Source of the DNA: Vagococcus fluvialis bH819
GTDB taxonomy: Bacteria > Bacillota > Bacilli > Lactobacillales > Vagococcaceae
Direction: 5' to 3'
Length of the DNA: 64,000 nucleotides
Assembly (NCBI RefSeq): GCF_900163795.1
Contig: NZ_FWFD01000003.1
Coordinates: 288,064 to 352,063 of the forward strand
Below are positions 9,497-17,451 of this stretch, piece by piece. A program made the position numbers and the translations under genes. The stretch's first letter is position 1. Each line of letters starts with the position of its first letter. A model generated the notes under the pieces. That model did no database searches. It was given only the letters and a program-made list of their open reading frames with translations, and was not told where the DNA came from.

Positions 9497-10363
9497 TTAG
9501 TTCTCCTTAAGTTCAATTTCTAATTCAGTAATCTTTTTTAGTAGAACTTCATTACGATTAATCTTGGCATAGGCTCTCGCATCATATAGCAACTCTAAAA
9601 TTTCAGTCGTTTCTTTTTTTTCTGAGACACTATTTATTGCCAATTGAAAAGCCGCCCTAGCTAGGTAATAAGTAACATGATTTTCAGAACATATAGTGAT
9701 AACATACGAAAGTAACGCATTACTGGCTTCTAATTCGTTAATTTCTGCATAAAAGACACCAGAATGAAAAACCACATTCAGTACGCGCCACATATCTTCA
9801 ACGCTATTAGTTGAACATGTATAAATCTGCTCCACTACTTTATTAAAGTAGTATTCTGCCTTGTCATTATCCTTCTCTTTAGAATACGTCATGCCTATTC
9901 CTGTATAAGCTAATAGCTGAAAAATTTGTTTCTCCTTCCCAATCTCATTTAGTAAAATTTGATCAAAGGTAAATAAAATATCCGTAATAACTTCTTTTCT
10001 AAAAATCATTAAAAAGCCTTTTAAATAAAGATATCTCAAAAATAATTCAGCAGTTTCATCTTGTGAATTTATGCTTAATGAATCTAGTAAAATTTGAGCT
10101 TTTTCATATTCACTTGTGATAAAATAAAATTCTATTTGATCCATTTTTTTTACTAATTCTGAATTTTTAAGTCCCACTTTAGGAAATAAATCACCAATTG
10201 GAACATCTAATCTCGTACAAAGTTTAATCAATGTTTTTAAATTAGGAACTTGACCATTATTCTCAAAACGACTTAATGTTGTCTGCGTGCAAATATTTTC
10301 TGCCAGTTCACTTTGAGATAATCCTTTAGCTTTTCTTGCTTCAATGAAACACTCGACATTCAT
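9497..10363 (-). CDS. XRE-type regulator with TPR-like C-terminal region (PlcR/Rgg-like)
   Basis: A 288-residue protein with an N-terminal XRE helix-turn-helix (EARKAKGLSQSELAENICTQ, then TTLSRFENNGQVPNLKTLIK) followed by an all-helical region of about 215 residues with degenerate TPR-like pairs, for example EYEKAQILLDSL and DNDKAEYYFNKVVEQI. This is the PlcR/Rgg architecture, in which the helical repeats usually bind a short signalling peptide. It is the first gene of the flavin operon, so it probably controls apbE and the two reductases and itself. I saw no peptide-pheromone gene beside it. Whether it responds to a peptide, a flavin or redox state cannot be told. Confidence 0.85.
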   Translation of the reverse strand: MNVECFIEARKAKGLSQSELAENICTQTTLSRFENNGQVPNLKTLIKLCTRLDVPIGDLFPKVGLKNSELVKKMDQIEFYFITSEYEKAQILLDSLSINSQDETAELFLRYLYLKGFLMIFRKEVITDILFTFDQILLNEIGKEKQIFQLLAYTGIGMTYSKEKDNDKAEYYFNKVVEQIYTCSTNSVEDMWRVLNVVFHSGVFYAEINELEASNALLSYVITICSENHVTYYLARAAFQLAINSVSEKKETTEILELLYDARAYAKINRNEVLLKKITELEIELKEN

Positions 10364-10549
10364 ATAATTCTCCTTTCCACCTTCACATTGTGTTTTATAT
10401 CACATATTTATTTAAATTCATTTTAACGCCTTATATATTTTTAGTCAATCGATTTATATAAAAAATTATATAAAAAATCTATTTGCCTTTTAGTTTTGAT
10501 TGGCATATACTGTATTTAATTTTATAAACTTAAATTTTTGAAAAAGAAT

Positions 10550-10777
10550 AGTATCATGTTTATTTTTTTTAGAGAGCTAATGACAGGTGGAAATTAGTAC
10601 TAATAACATGAGAATGGCCTTTTGAATGATCTATCGAAACAATTATTTAGTAGATAGATTCGCAGTCTTTGCGTTACCAGTCGTAGTTGTTTAACTACTT
10701 GAGTTAATTTTGAGGTGGCACCGTGATTTCACTCACCCTCCAATCGGTTTTATACCGTTTGGAGGGTGAGTTTTTTA
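10550..10777 (+). promoter_or_regulatory. T-box riboswitch (tRNA-Trp) with intrinsic terminator, upstream of trpS
   Basis: The untranslated leader contains the T-box core GAGGTGGCACCGTG at about 10712-10725, followed by a terminator stem CACCCTCCAA / TTGGAGGGTG (about 10734-10769) and a T tract. A stem-I-like region with AGAGA and GGTGG elements (10571-10590) precedes it, and a TGG triplet at 10615-10617 after AGAA is the likely tryptophan specifier codon. T-boxes read uncharged tRNA and switch between terminator and antiterminator, so trpS should be expressed when charged tRNA-Trp is scarce. Element boundaries are approximate. This accounts for most of the stretch between the regulator and trpS. 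Confidence 0.93.
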
Positions 10778-10795
10778 TTTTAAGGAGGAAGAAAA

Positions 10796-11806
10796 ATGAC
10801 ACATACTTATTTAACAGGCGATCGACCTACAGGAAAACTACATTTAGGACATTACGTGGGTTCTTTAAAGAATCGCCTTTCAATCCAAGAACTACCTAAT
10901 ACTGAACAATTCATTATGATTGCTGATCAACAAGCTTTAACCGATAATGCTAACAATCCTAAAAAAATTCAAGACAATTTAAAAGAAGTTTTATTAGATT
11001 ACTTAGCTGTCGGAATTAATCCAGAGCAATCAACCATTTTTATCCAGTCAAAAATTCCACAACTTTCAGAATTAATGATGTATTACTTAAATCTCGTCAC
11101 CGTTTCTAGATTACATCGGAACCCTACAGTAAAAACTGAAATGAAAGAAAAAAATTTTGAAACAAGTTTACCAGCCGGATTTTTAACTTATCCTGTTAGC
11201 CAAGCTGCTGATATCACAGCATTTAAAGCTACTCATGTACCTGTTGGTGGAGATCAGCTACCTATGTTAGAACAAACAAAAGAAATCGTCAGAAGCTTTA
11301 ATCGTATCTATCATACAGATACACTAGTCGAACCAGAAATTATTCTACCAAAGAAAAACCACGAACGTCTAAAAGGTCTTGATGGCTTAGGAAAAATGAG
11401 TAAATCTCTAAATAACGGAATCTACCTTTCAGATGATGAAGGAGTTATTAAACAAAAAATTATGGGAATGTACACTGATCCACATCATATTCATGTTAAT
11501 GATCCTGGGCAAATCAAAGGTAACATGGTGTTTGAATATCTTGATGTATTTGGGACTGATCATGAAAAAATAAACCAACTAAAAGAACAGTATCAACAAG
11601 GTGGTTTGGGTGATGTTAAACTTAAACTTTATCTAAATGACATCCTTCAAGATACTTTACGTCCCATCAGAGAAAGAAGAGCAGAATTAGAAAATCAAGA
11701 GGATTACCTTCTTACTATTTTAAAAAAAGGAAGTCTAAAAGCTGAAGCACAAGCTGCCATTACCCTGGATGAAGTTAAAAAAGCAATGGGAATTAATTAC
11801 TATTAA
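10796..11806 (+). CDS. trpS: Tryptophanyl-tRNA synthetase
   Basis: A 336-residue class I aminoacyl-tRNA synthetase, the normal length for bacterial TrpRS. The HIGH-like motif is GDRPTGKLHLGHYVGSLKNR at residues 7-26 and the KMSKS loop is GKMSKSLNNGIYLSDD near residue 200. VGGDQLPMLEQTKEIVR contributes to the Trp-AMP site. It charges tRNA-Trp in the cytosol. An AAGGAGG ribosome binding site precedes the ATG, and expression should be controlled by the T-box just upstream. Confidence 0.97.
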   Translation: MTHTYLTGDRPTGKLHLGHYVGSLKNRLSIQELPNTEQFIMIADQQALTDNANNPKKIQDNLKEVLLDYLAVGINPEQSTIFIQSKIPQLSELMMYYLNLVTVSRLHRNPTVKTEMKEKNFETSLPAGFLTYPVSQAADITAFKATHVPVGGDQLPMLEQTKEIVRSFNRIYHTDTLVEPEIILPKKNHERLKGLDGLGKMSKSLNNGIYLSDDEGVIKQKIMGMYTDPHHIHVNDPGQIKGNMVFEYLDVFGTDHEKINQLKEQYQQGGLGDVKLKLYLNDILQDTLRPIRERRAELENQEDYLLTILKKGSLKAEAQAAITLDEVKKAMGINYY

Positions 11807-11881
11807 ACAAAATAACGAGTTTTATTTTTAAAATATTAGTAACTAGTTTATAATACTAGCTATAGCTAAAGGAGTGATTAA

Positions 11882-13795
11882 ATGGATAAAAATATCAATT
11901 TAGCAAAAAAAGATTTTTACGAATACGTCAATAAAGAGTGGTTAACAACCGCAGAAATTCCCAATGATAAACCTGTTATTAATAGTTTTTCTGTTCTAAA
12001 TGATGAAATTGAAAAATTACTAATGGTAGATGTAAAAAAAATTGCCTTAGGTGAGATTTCAGCAATAACTAAAGAACTTCAATCCTTTGCAGATTTTTAT
12101 CGTTTAGTTTCTGATAATGAAACACGTGAAAAATTAGGTGTTGCACCTTTAAATAAACGCCTAGAGACTATTGAAAGTTTAAAAAATTTAACTGATTTTG
12201 ATGCACAGCTATCAGAATGGACACTATCAAGTTACCCAATACCATTTAGTATTTATGTTAGCCCTGATATGAAACAATCTGACACTTATGCTATTTCTTT
12301 GGCTCCTACTTCTCTCATATTACCAGATACAACCTACTATTCAGATGAACATCCTAATAAAAAAGAACTCCTTTCTACTTTCAAAGAAATGATGCTCGAT
12401 CTGTTATCTTTACTAGGTAAACCAAAAGAAGAAGCTAACCTTATTGTTTCTGATGCTATAGCTTTTGATGAGAGTTTAGTTCCCTTTATCCGAAGTTCTG
12501 AAGAGAGCGCTGATTATACAAAAGAATATAACCCAAAGAACCTTCAAGAAATAGCGCAGTATCATTCAGATATTCATCTCGATACATTCATCACCTCTTT
12601 ATTAGGCCAAGTACCTAAAGAAGTGATTGTGACAGAACCTGAGTATTTTGAAAATATCAAAAAGATAATCACAACAGAAACGTTTACACAACTAAAAAAC
12701 TGGATGATAGTTCGTGAAACGATTTCTCTTGGTTCTTTATTAACCGAGGAATTCAGAGAAATTTCAAGCCGTTATCAACTTGCCTTATCTGGTGCTAAAG
12801 AAATAATTTCAGCAGAAAAACTTTATTTTTACACTGCTACTGGACAATTTGATCAAGTAATTGGTCAGTACTACGCGGAAAGTTATTTTGGCATTCAAGC
12901 TAAAAAAGATGTAGAAGATATGATCAAAAAAATGATTCATATCTACCAAGAACGTCTGACTAAAAATAACTGGCTAGAACAAGCCACAAAAAATAAAGCT
13001 ATTTTAAAACTAAACGAGTTAGGAATTCAAGTTGGTTTTCCAGAAAAAACCCCTGCTATTTACTCGTTATTTAAAACGCAAGCAAAAGAAAATGGTGGTA
13101 CTTTAATTGATAACGTGGTGGCTTTTAGTCGGATTACTCTCGAGGATTACTTTAAACGATACAATACTAAAGTAGACCGCAATGAATGGGAAATGAGTGC
13201 TGATACTGTTAACGCTTATTATCATCCACAAAAAAATGTTATTGTTTTTCCAGCTGCTATTCTTCAATCCCCTTTCTACGACTTCAAACAAACAAGAAGT
13301 CAAAATTACGGTGGAATTGGTGCCGTTATCGCTCACGAAATTTCTCATGCCTTTGATAATAACGGAGCTAAATTTGATGAATTTGGTAATCTGAATGATT
13401 GGTGGACTGAAAAAGATTTAGCCCATTTTGAAGAATTAACTCAAAAAATGATTGCTCAATTTGATCAGATTCCTTTTGGTAATGGAAAAGTAAATGGCAC
13501 ACTGACTGTCTCAGAAAATATTGCTGATGCTGGTGGATTGAGCTGTGCTCTAGAAGCGGCACAATTAGAAGATGATTATAACGGCCATGAGTTATTTGAA
13601 AATTGGGCACGTATTTGGCGACATAAAGCACAAGATCAATACACAGATCTATTACTAGCAGTAGATGTCCATGGACCAAATAAATTACGAGCTAACATCC
13701 AAGTCAAAAATTTAGAAACCTTCCATGAACTCTATAACGTAACAAAAGAAGACGAAATGTATCTAGCACCAGAAAAAAGAATTAGTATTTGGTAA
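11882..13795 (+). CDS. pepO: M13-family zinc endopeptidase, PepO-like
   Basis: A 637-residue M13 (neprilysin/PepO) metallopeptidase. The zinc and catalytic motif is VIAHEISHAFDNNGAKFDEF (HExxH), with the third zinc ligand in SENIADAGGLSCALEAA. VNAYYHPQKNVIVFPAAILQ corresponds to the NAYY substrate-binding motif. Length and motif spacing are full-length PepO. There is no signal peptide, so it acts in the cytosol on oligopeptides, as in lactic acid bacteria. AAAGGAGTG precedes the ATG. It ends 3 nt before a palindromic intergenic repeat. Confidence 0.95.
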   Translation: MDKNINLAKKDFYEYVNKEWLTTAEIPNDKPVINSFSVLNDEIEKLLMVDVKKIALGEISAITKELQSFADFYRLVSDNETREKLGVAPLNKRLETIESLKNLTDFDAQLSEWTLSSYPIPFSIYVSPDMKQSDTYAISLAPTSLILPDTTYYSDEHPNKKELLSTFKEMMLDLLSLLGKPKEEANLIVSDAIAFDESLVPFIRSSEESADYTKEYNPKNLQEIAQYHSDIHLDTFITSLLGQVPKEVIVTEPEYFENIKKIITTETFTQLKNWMIVRETISLGSLLTEEFREISSRYQLALSGAKEIISAEKLYFYTATGQFDQVIGQYYAESYFGIQAKKDVEDMIKKMIHIYQERLTKNNWLEQATKNKAILKLNELGIQVGFPEKTPAIYSLFKTQAKENGGTLIDNVVAFSRITLEDYFKRYNTKVDRNEWEMSADTVNAYYHPQKNVIVFPAAILQSPFYDFKQTRSQNYGGIGAVIAHEISHAFDNNGAKFDEFGNLNDWWTEKDLAHFEELTQKMIAQFDQIPFGNGKVNGTLTVSENIADAGGLSCALEAAQLEDDYNGHELFENWARIWRHKAQDQYTDLLLAVDVHGPNKLRANIQVKNLETFHELYNVTKEDEMYLAPEKRISIW

Positions 13796-13797
13796 CT

Positions 13798-13953
13798 AGG
13801 TGGTCAAAAAGTTGTTTAGCTCCAAGCAACTGGAGCGCTAAAAAAACAAGCTGCTCTTTGGCTTGATTTTTTAGGGTGAAGTTGTCGTAGGAGTTGACTT
13901 TTTAGCCCCGTTTAGTAACTAGGTGGTTAAAAAGTTGTTTAGCTCCAGCAACC
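13798..13953 (+). repeat. Palindromic intergenic repeat, copy 1, plus a following half-copy
   Basis: The main copy (about 13798-13910) has a left half (GGTGGTCAAAAAGTTG, then TAGCTCCAAGCAACTGGAG), a central hairpin unique to this copy (AACAAGC / GCTTGATT), and a right half (GAAGTTGTCGTAGGAGTTG, then ACTTTTTAGCCCC). Left and right halves are partly complementary, so the RNA would fold into one long interrupted stem with a variable apex. A left-half copy (GGTGGTTAAAAAGTTG...) follows at about 13922-13953. Related copies lie at 21987-22103 (minus strand) and 38584-38765. It starts 2-3 nt after the pepO stop. Confidence 0.8.
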
Positions 13954-13967
13954 AAGCTTATCTACGC

Positions 13968-14020
13968 AAAAATGAGTTGCTCCTTAAATCTTAAATATTA
14001 AGGAGCAACTCATTTTTTAT
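13968..14020. terminator. Bidirectional intrinsic terminator
   Basis: A stem GAGTTGCTCCTTAA / TTAAGGAGCAACTC with a 10-nt loop is flanked by A tract and T tract. It separates the convergent pepO and PepSY lipoprotein genes. Confidence 0.87.
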
Positions 14021-14024
14021 TTTT

Positions 14025-14627
14025 CTAATCATCTTGCCTTGTTTCTAGTACTTTACCTATTTTCGCATCTATTTTTACTTGCGTTTCTTTATGTCCATCT
14101 CTCACTTCGACCTCCCAAAAAGTCACACCTAACTCTTTTTCTAGTGTCCATTCTTCAGCTTTACCCACAGTCGCTTCTTTTTCAGCAATTTCTGTTACCT
14201 CATCGATTGTTTTAAGTCCGCTTAAATCTATTTTTTTATCTTTATTTTGTCCGATATCTTCTTTGTCCAACTTCTCTGTTTTATCTTTTTTAATATCTTT
14301 AGTCACTGCGTTAAATTTCATCTCATAATCGTTAGAATCATCCATTCCATCGATTTTATAAAAGAAATCTCCTCTAGTTGAATCCAGTTGAATCGAGGTA
14401 ATATCCGTTTTGGGATGTGCTTTCTCATAAATATCACGAGCCTCTTCTAGAGTAATAATTTTTACTTCACTTATAGATTTTTGATTAGCTGAACTTTTTG
14501 TTTGAGACTCTCCATTTATTGAAGTTTGCGTTGTTTCTGTCACAGGCTTTTTGACTTCTGTTTGGGAACATCCTGCCATAACGCCTAATAACACTGTGCT
14601 GATACCTACTAATAATATTTTTTTCAT
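14025..14627 (-). CDS. PepSY-domain lipoprotein
   Basis: A 200-residue lipoprotein with signal peptide MKKILLVGISTVLLGVMAGC, lipobox VMAGC, a Ser/Thr/Lys-rich linker, then two PepSY-type modules: one with ITLEEARDIYEKAHPKTDIT and FFYKIDGMDDSNDYEMKFN, the other with GVTFWEVEVRDGHKETQVKI and a final GKVLETRQ. PepSY domains are thought to inhibit or bind extracellular proteases and often neighbour two-component systems, as here: the histidine kinase gene lies about 110 bp upstream on the same strand. The ATG at 14627 follows GGAGAG; an ATG 18 nt earlier lacks a site. It may be a target or modulator of the neighbouring kinase (inference). Confidence 0.88.
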   Translation of the reverse strand: MKKILLVGISTVLLGVMAGCSQTEVKKPVTETTQTSINGESQTKSSANQKSISEVKIITLEEARDIYEKAHPKTDITSIQLDSTRGDFFYKIDGMDDSNDYEMKFNAVTKDIKKDKTEKLDKEDIGQNKDKKIDLSGLKTIDEVTEIAEKEATVGKAEEWTLEKELGVTFWEVEVRDGHKETQVKIDAKIGKVLETRQDD

Positions 14628-14740
14628 TTTTATCTCTCCATTCAAATTTTATTTATCTCTCTTTGATACACCTATCTTACCAAGAGAAAGCTTCTAATAA
14701 ATCAAGTTTGGATAAACGCTAGATGAAGTTTTCTTCATTT

Positions 14741-16081
14741 TTATTTCATCTTAGGTAAATAAAACTCAAAAACCGTTCCTTTTGGATGGTTATCTTCAAT
14801 GATAATCTCACCTTTGTAACGTTGAACTATTTTTTTTACAATTGAAAGACCAATTCCAGATCCCTCAATATGGCTTGCCCTTGCGTTGTCTACTCGGTAA
14901 AAACGATCAAAAACTTGTTTTTTATTATCCTCGGAAATTCCGATTCCTTCATCAGTAACGCTAAAAATTATCTGCCTTTGTTTTTCTTTTAGGGAAACAT
15001 GAATCACTGATTCTTTAGGAGAATACTTGATTCCATTTTCAATTATATTTTGAAACAACTGCTCCATATCACCAGAGTAACCCTCAAACATTATTTCTGA
15101 TTCTATATTGTTTATTATTTCCCTTTCATATAAAACCGCTAACTTTTCTACTTCATGTAGCAAAATACTTGATAGATTAATGGTTTCTTTAGGTGCATTC
15201 ATTTCTTGTTTTTCTAGGATTAATAATTGATTGCTTAATTTTTCTAAGCGTTTCGATTCCTTATCAATAAATTCAACCGATTCTGGTATTATCTCCGGAT
15301 GGGCTTCTCCACGTCTTCTGATTAACTGTACATGACCACGAATAGCAGCTACAGGTGTTCGTAAATCATGAGAAGCGTTAGTAATAAACTGTTTTTCTCT
15401 TTCCATAGCTTCTCTCTGCTCAATTAATAATTGATTAAATGACGTAGCTACTTCCGTCATTTCAATCGGATCATTGGGTACTGTTAAAAATTCTTCACCT
15501 AAGCTATTTATCTGATTAATCTCTGTTGCCATCTGACTTAACTTCATGCTCCATTTCTGCACACTCCAATAAATTAAGAAACCACCTAAAATAACAGCTA
15601 ATACATTAAGGACTAAACCAATTATCAACATCCCAAAAGCTAATTCAATCGCTGTTTCTGCACTAATTGCAAGTTGAACATTAAAATTTTCAAATTCTTG
15701 ATTCTTAACAAAATAAATGCCTTCCTCACTAAAGATAATGGGCTTTAAAAAAGGAATAGATTTTCCATGATAGAGTTTTTTAAATATTTTTTGGCTATCT
15801 TTTGAATAAAAAGTTTCTCCTACTCTTGTTTGAACGATTAAAGCATCATCATCTTTTTCAGAGATAAATTTATCCACACTATACTCCCAATCTGTTTGCT
15901 GTCCAGACTCTTTTTTTAAGCTACTCATCACTTCAGTTGCTTTATTTTCTAAAAATTCATAAACAAAAGTCGAAGCCGCCATTAAAAAAAAGAGATTCAT
16001 AACAAATAACACACCTAAGAAAATACTGATAAATCGTTTAGTTAACTGATACTGTGCTGTTTTTCTATTCATTAGAATCAT
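14741..16081 (-). CDS. Sensor histidine kinase with HAMP domain
   Basis: A 446-residue kinase with two membrane segments (about residues 16-37 and 147-175) enclosing an extracytoplasmic sensor of about 110 residues, then a HAMP linker, the phospho-acceptor H box FITNASHDLRTPVAAIRGHV, the N box QNIIENGIKYSPKE, the G1 box VTDEGIGISEDN, and the G2 box GSGIGLSIVKKIVQRYKG. It belongs to the OmpR-partner class. Its start region overlaps the end of the response regulator gene; ATG codons at 16081 and 16072 are both possible. The signal is unknown. Confidence 0.94.
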   Translation of the reverse strand: MILMNRKTAQYQLTKRFISIFLGVLFVMNLFFLMAASTFVYEFLENKATEVMSSLKKESGQQTDWEYSVDKFISEKDDDALIVQTRVGETFYSKDSQKIFKKLYHGKSIPFLKPIIFSEEGIYFVKNQEFENFNVQLAISAETAIELAFGMLIIGLVLNVLAVILGGFLIYWSVQKWSMKLSQMATEINQINSLGEEFLTVPNDPIEMTEVATSFNQLLIEQREAMEREKQFITNASHDLRTPVAAIRGHVQLIRRRGEAHPEIIPESVEFIDKESKRLEKLSNQLLILEKQEMNAPKETINLSSILLHEVEKLAVLYEREIINNIESEIMFEGYSGDMEQLFQNIIENGIKYSPKESVIHVSLKEKQRQIIFSVTDEGIGISEDNKKQVFDRFYRVDNARASHIEGSGIGLSIVKKIVQRYKGEIIIEDNHPKGTVFEFYLPKMK

Positions 16082-16763
16082 TCCTTAACACATATCCTAC
16101 ACCTCTCACTGTTTGAATCATCTGGCCAAAAGTGTTAGCCCCTAATTTATTTCGTAGAGTTCTGATATAAACATCTACCACGTTTGTTTGTCCATCATAA
16201 TCATAACCCCAGATTTCATTGAGTAATTCATCTCTTGTTTTAACAACTTCTGGCTCTTTCATTAATTCAAATAAAATTCCAAATTCTTTAGGTGTTAGTT
16301 CCACACTGTCATTTTCTAAATGAATTAAATGCTTAGCAATATCCATTGTGATTCCGTGATAAGTTAAGGATTGGATTTGACTGTCTTGTTTTTTTAATCG
16401 ACGTTCAATCACTCGCATCCTAGCAAATAATTCTTCAATCTCAAAAGGTTTTGTTAAATAATCATCCAATCCAGTATCTAAACCAATCACAATATCTGTC
16501 GTTTGATTTCTTGCGGTCATCATGATAATGGGCACATCACTTTGTTTTCTAATACGTCTTGCTACAGTAATGCCATCATATATGGGCAACATCCAATCTA
16601 AAAGTAACATTTGTATATTTTCTTTTTCTGCTTGGTACATCTCCAAAGCTTCCTGACCATCCTTAGCCCATAACACTTGATATCCTTCGAATTTTAGTTC
16701 AGTTTTTATAAAACTTGCTAAACTTTCTTCATCTTCCACTAATAAAATAAATGAGTTACTCAT
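16065..16763 (-). CDS. OmpR/PhoB-family response regulator
   Basis: A 232-residue regulator from MSNSFILLVEDEES. The receiver has the acidic pair (VEDEE), the phospho-acceptor Asp in LLLDWMLPIYDG, the Thr in PIIMMTARN and Lys in LTKPFEIEEL. The C-terminal winged helix shows SVELTPKEFGILFELMKE and TNVVDVYIRTLRNKLG. The start at 16763 has GGAGTG seven nt upstream and fits better than an ATG 18 nt earlier. It is translated with the kinase (overlap) and probably regulates the PepSY lipoprotein downstream (inference from order and strand). Confidence 0.95.
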   Translation of the reverse strand: MSNSFILLVEDEESLASFIKTELKFEGYQVLWAKDGQEALEMYQAEKENIQMLLLDWMLPIYDGITVARRIRKQSDVPIIMMTARNQTTDIVIGLDTGLDDYLTKPFEIEELFARMRVIERRLKKQDSQIQSLTYHGITMDIAKHLIHLENDSVELTPKEFGILFELMKEPEVVKTRDELLNEIWGYDYDGQTNVVDVYIRTLRNKLGANTFGQMIQTVRGVGYVLRNDSNE

Positions 16764-16901
16764 ATCTTTCACTCCATTCAAACCTTATTTTCTTTAGTGT
16801 ACTAGATTAAGCTTGCTTCTTCTATCTATTTGAAGTTTAAAAAAGTGAAAATTTCTTCATAATTGAAAGAGGTGAATAAAAAGGTGCTCTACTTCAAGAA
16901 A

Positions 16902-16932
16902 TAAAAAAAGACTGACAAAATAAAGTCAGCCT
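16902..16932 (-). terminator. Intrinsic terminator of ndk
   Basis: Read on the minus strand, GGCTGAC - loop - GTCAGTC is followed by a T run. It lies just after the ndk stop. Confidence 0.8.
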
Positions 16933-16950
16933 CTATACTTACTATTATTT

Positions 16951-17349
16951 TTAACCAAAGAAACGCTTAATCTCGATTTCTGCTGCTTCTTGACAATCAG
17001 AGGCATGGATGATATTTGATCCTGAAATAAAACCATAATCAGCTCGAATTGTACCTGGTAATGCTTCTTGAGGATTAGTTGCCCCAACCATTTGTCTGAC
17101 CGAAGCAATACCATGTTCTGCTTCTAAAATCAGACAAACAACCGGACCAGAAATCATAAAGTCTACAACTTCTCTAAAAAAAGGTTTCGTTTTTAAATGA
17201 GCATAATGCTCCATAACGACTTCTTCCTTTAAAACAGTATGTTTCATCGCCTTGATCTCGAAACCTCGACGTTCAAAACGTGTAATAATCTCTCCAACTG
17301 CTTTTTGCCTTACACCATCCGGCTTAATAATAACTAACGTTTCTTCCAT
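16951..17349 (-). CDS. ndk: Nucleoside diphosphate kinase
   Basis: A 132-residue NDP kinase. The N-terminus is ETLVIIKPDGVRQKAVGEII, the family's TLVxIKPD start. VRQMVGATNPQEALPGTIRA is the conserved R-x-x-x-G-x-T segment, and the catalytic His lies in NIIHASD (residue about 115). It transfers gamma-phosphate between nucleoside tri- and diphosphates in the cytosol. The active-site context is complete, though the usual NIIHGSDS is NIIHASDC here. AGGAGG lies 9 nt before the ATG. The gene appears monocistronic. Confidence 0.96.
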   Translation of the reverse strand: MEETLVIIKPDGVRQKAVGEIITRFERRGFEIKAMKHTVLKEEVVMEHYAHLKTKPFFREVVDFMISGPVVCLILEAEHGIASVRQMVGATNPQEALPGTIRADYGFISGSNIIHASDCQEAAEIEIKRFFG

Positions 17350-17451
17350 TCATACATCCTCCTAAAATTTAAATAACATTTCAATTGTATGCGTTTTCAT
17401 GATTTAAAGCAATAGGAAAAGGAATTAACTTAATAATTCCTTTTGTACATT

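Noticed and set aside
13798..13953. Insertion sequence or IS remnant after pepO
   Set aside because: No transposase fragment, no target-site duplication was evident, and placement and orientation follow the upstream gene in all three copies.
16926..17114. 62-codon frame within ndk
   Set aside because: It lies in another frame inside a well-conserved gene and has no translation signals.
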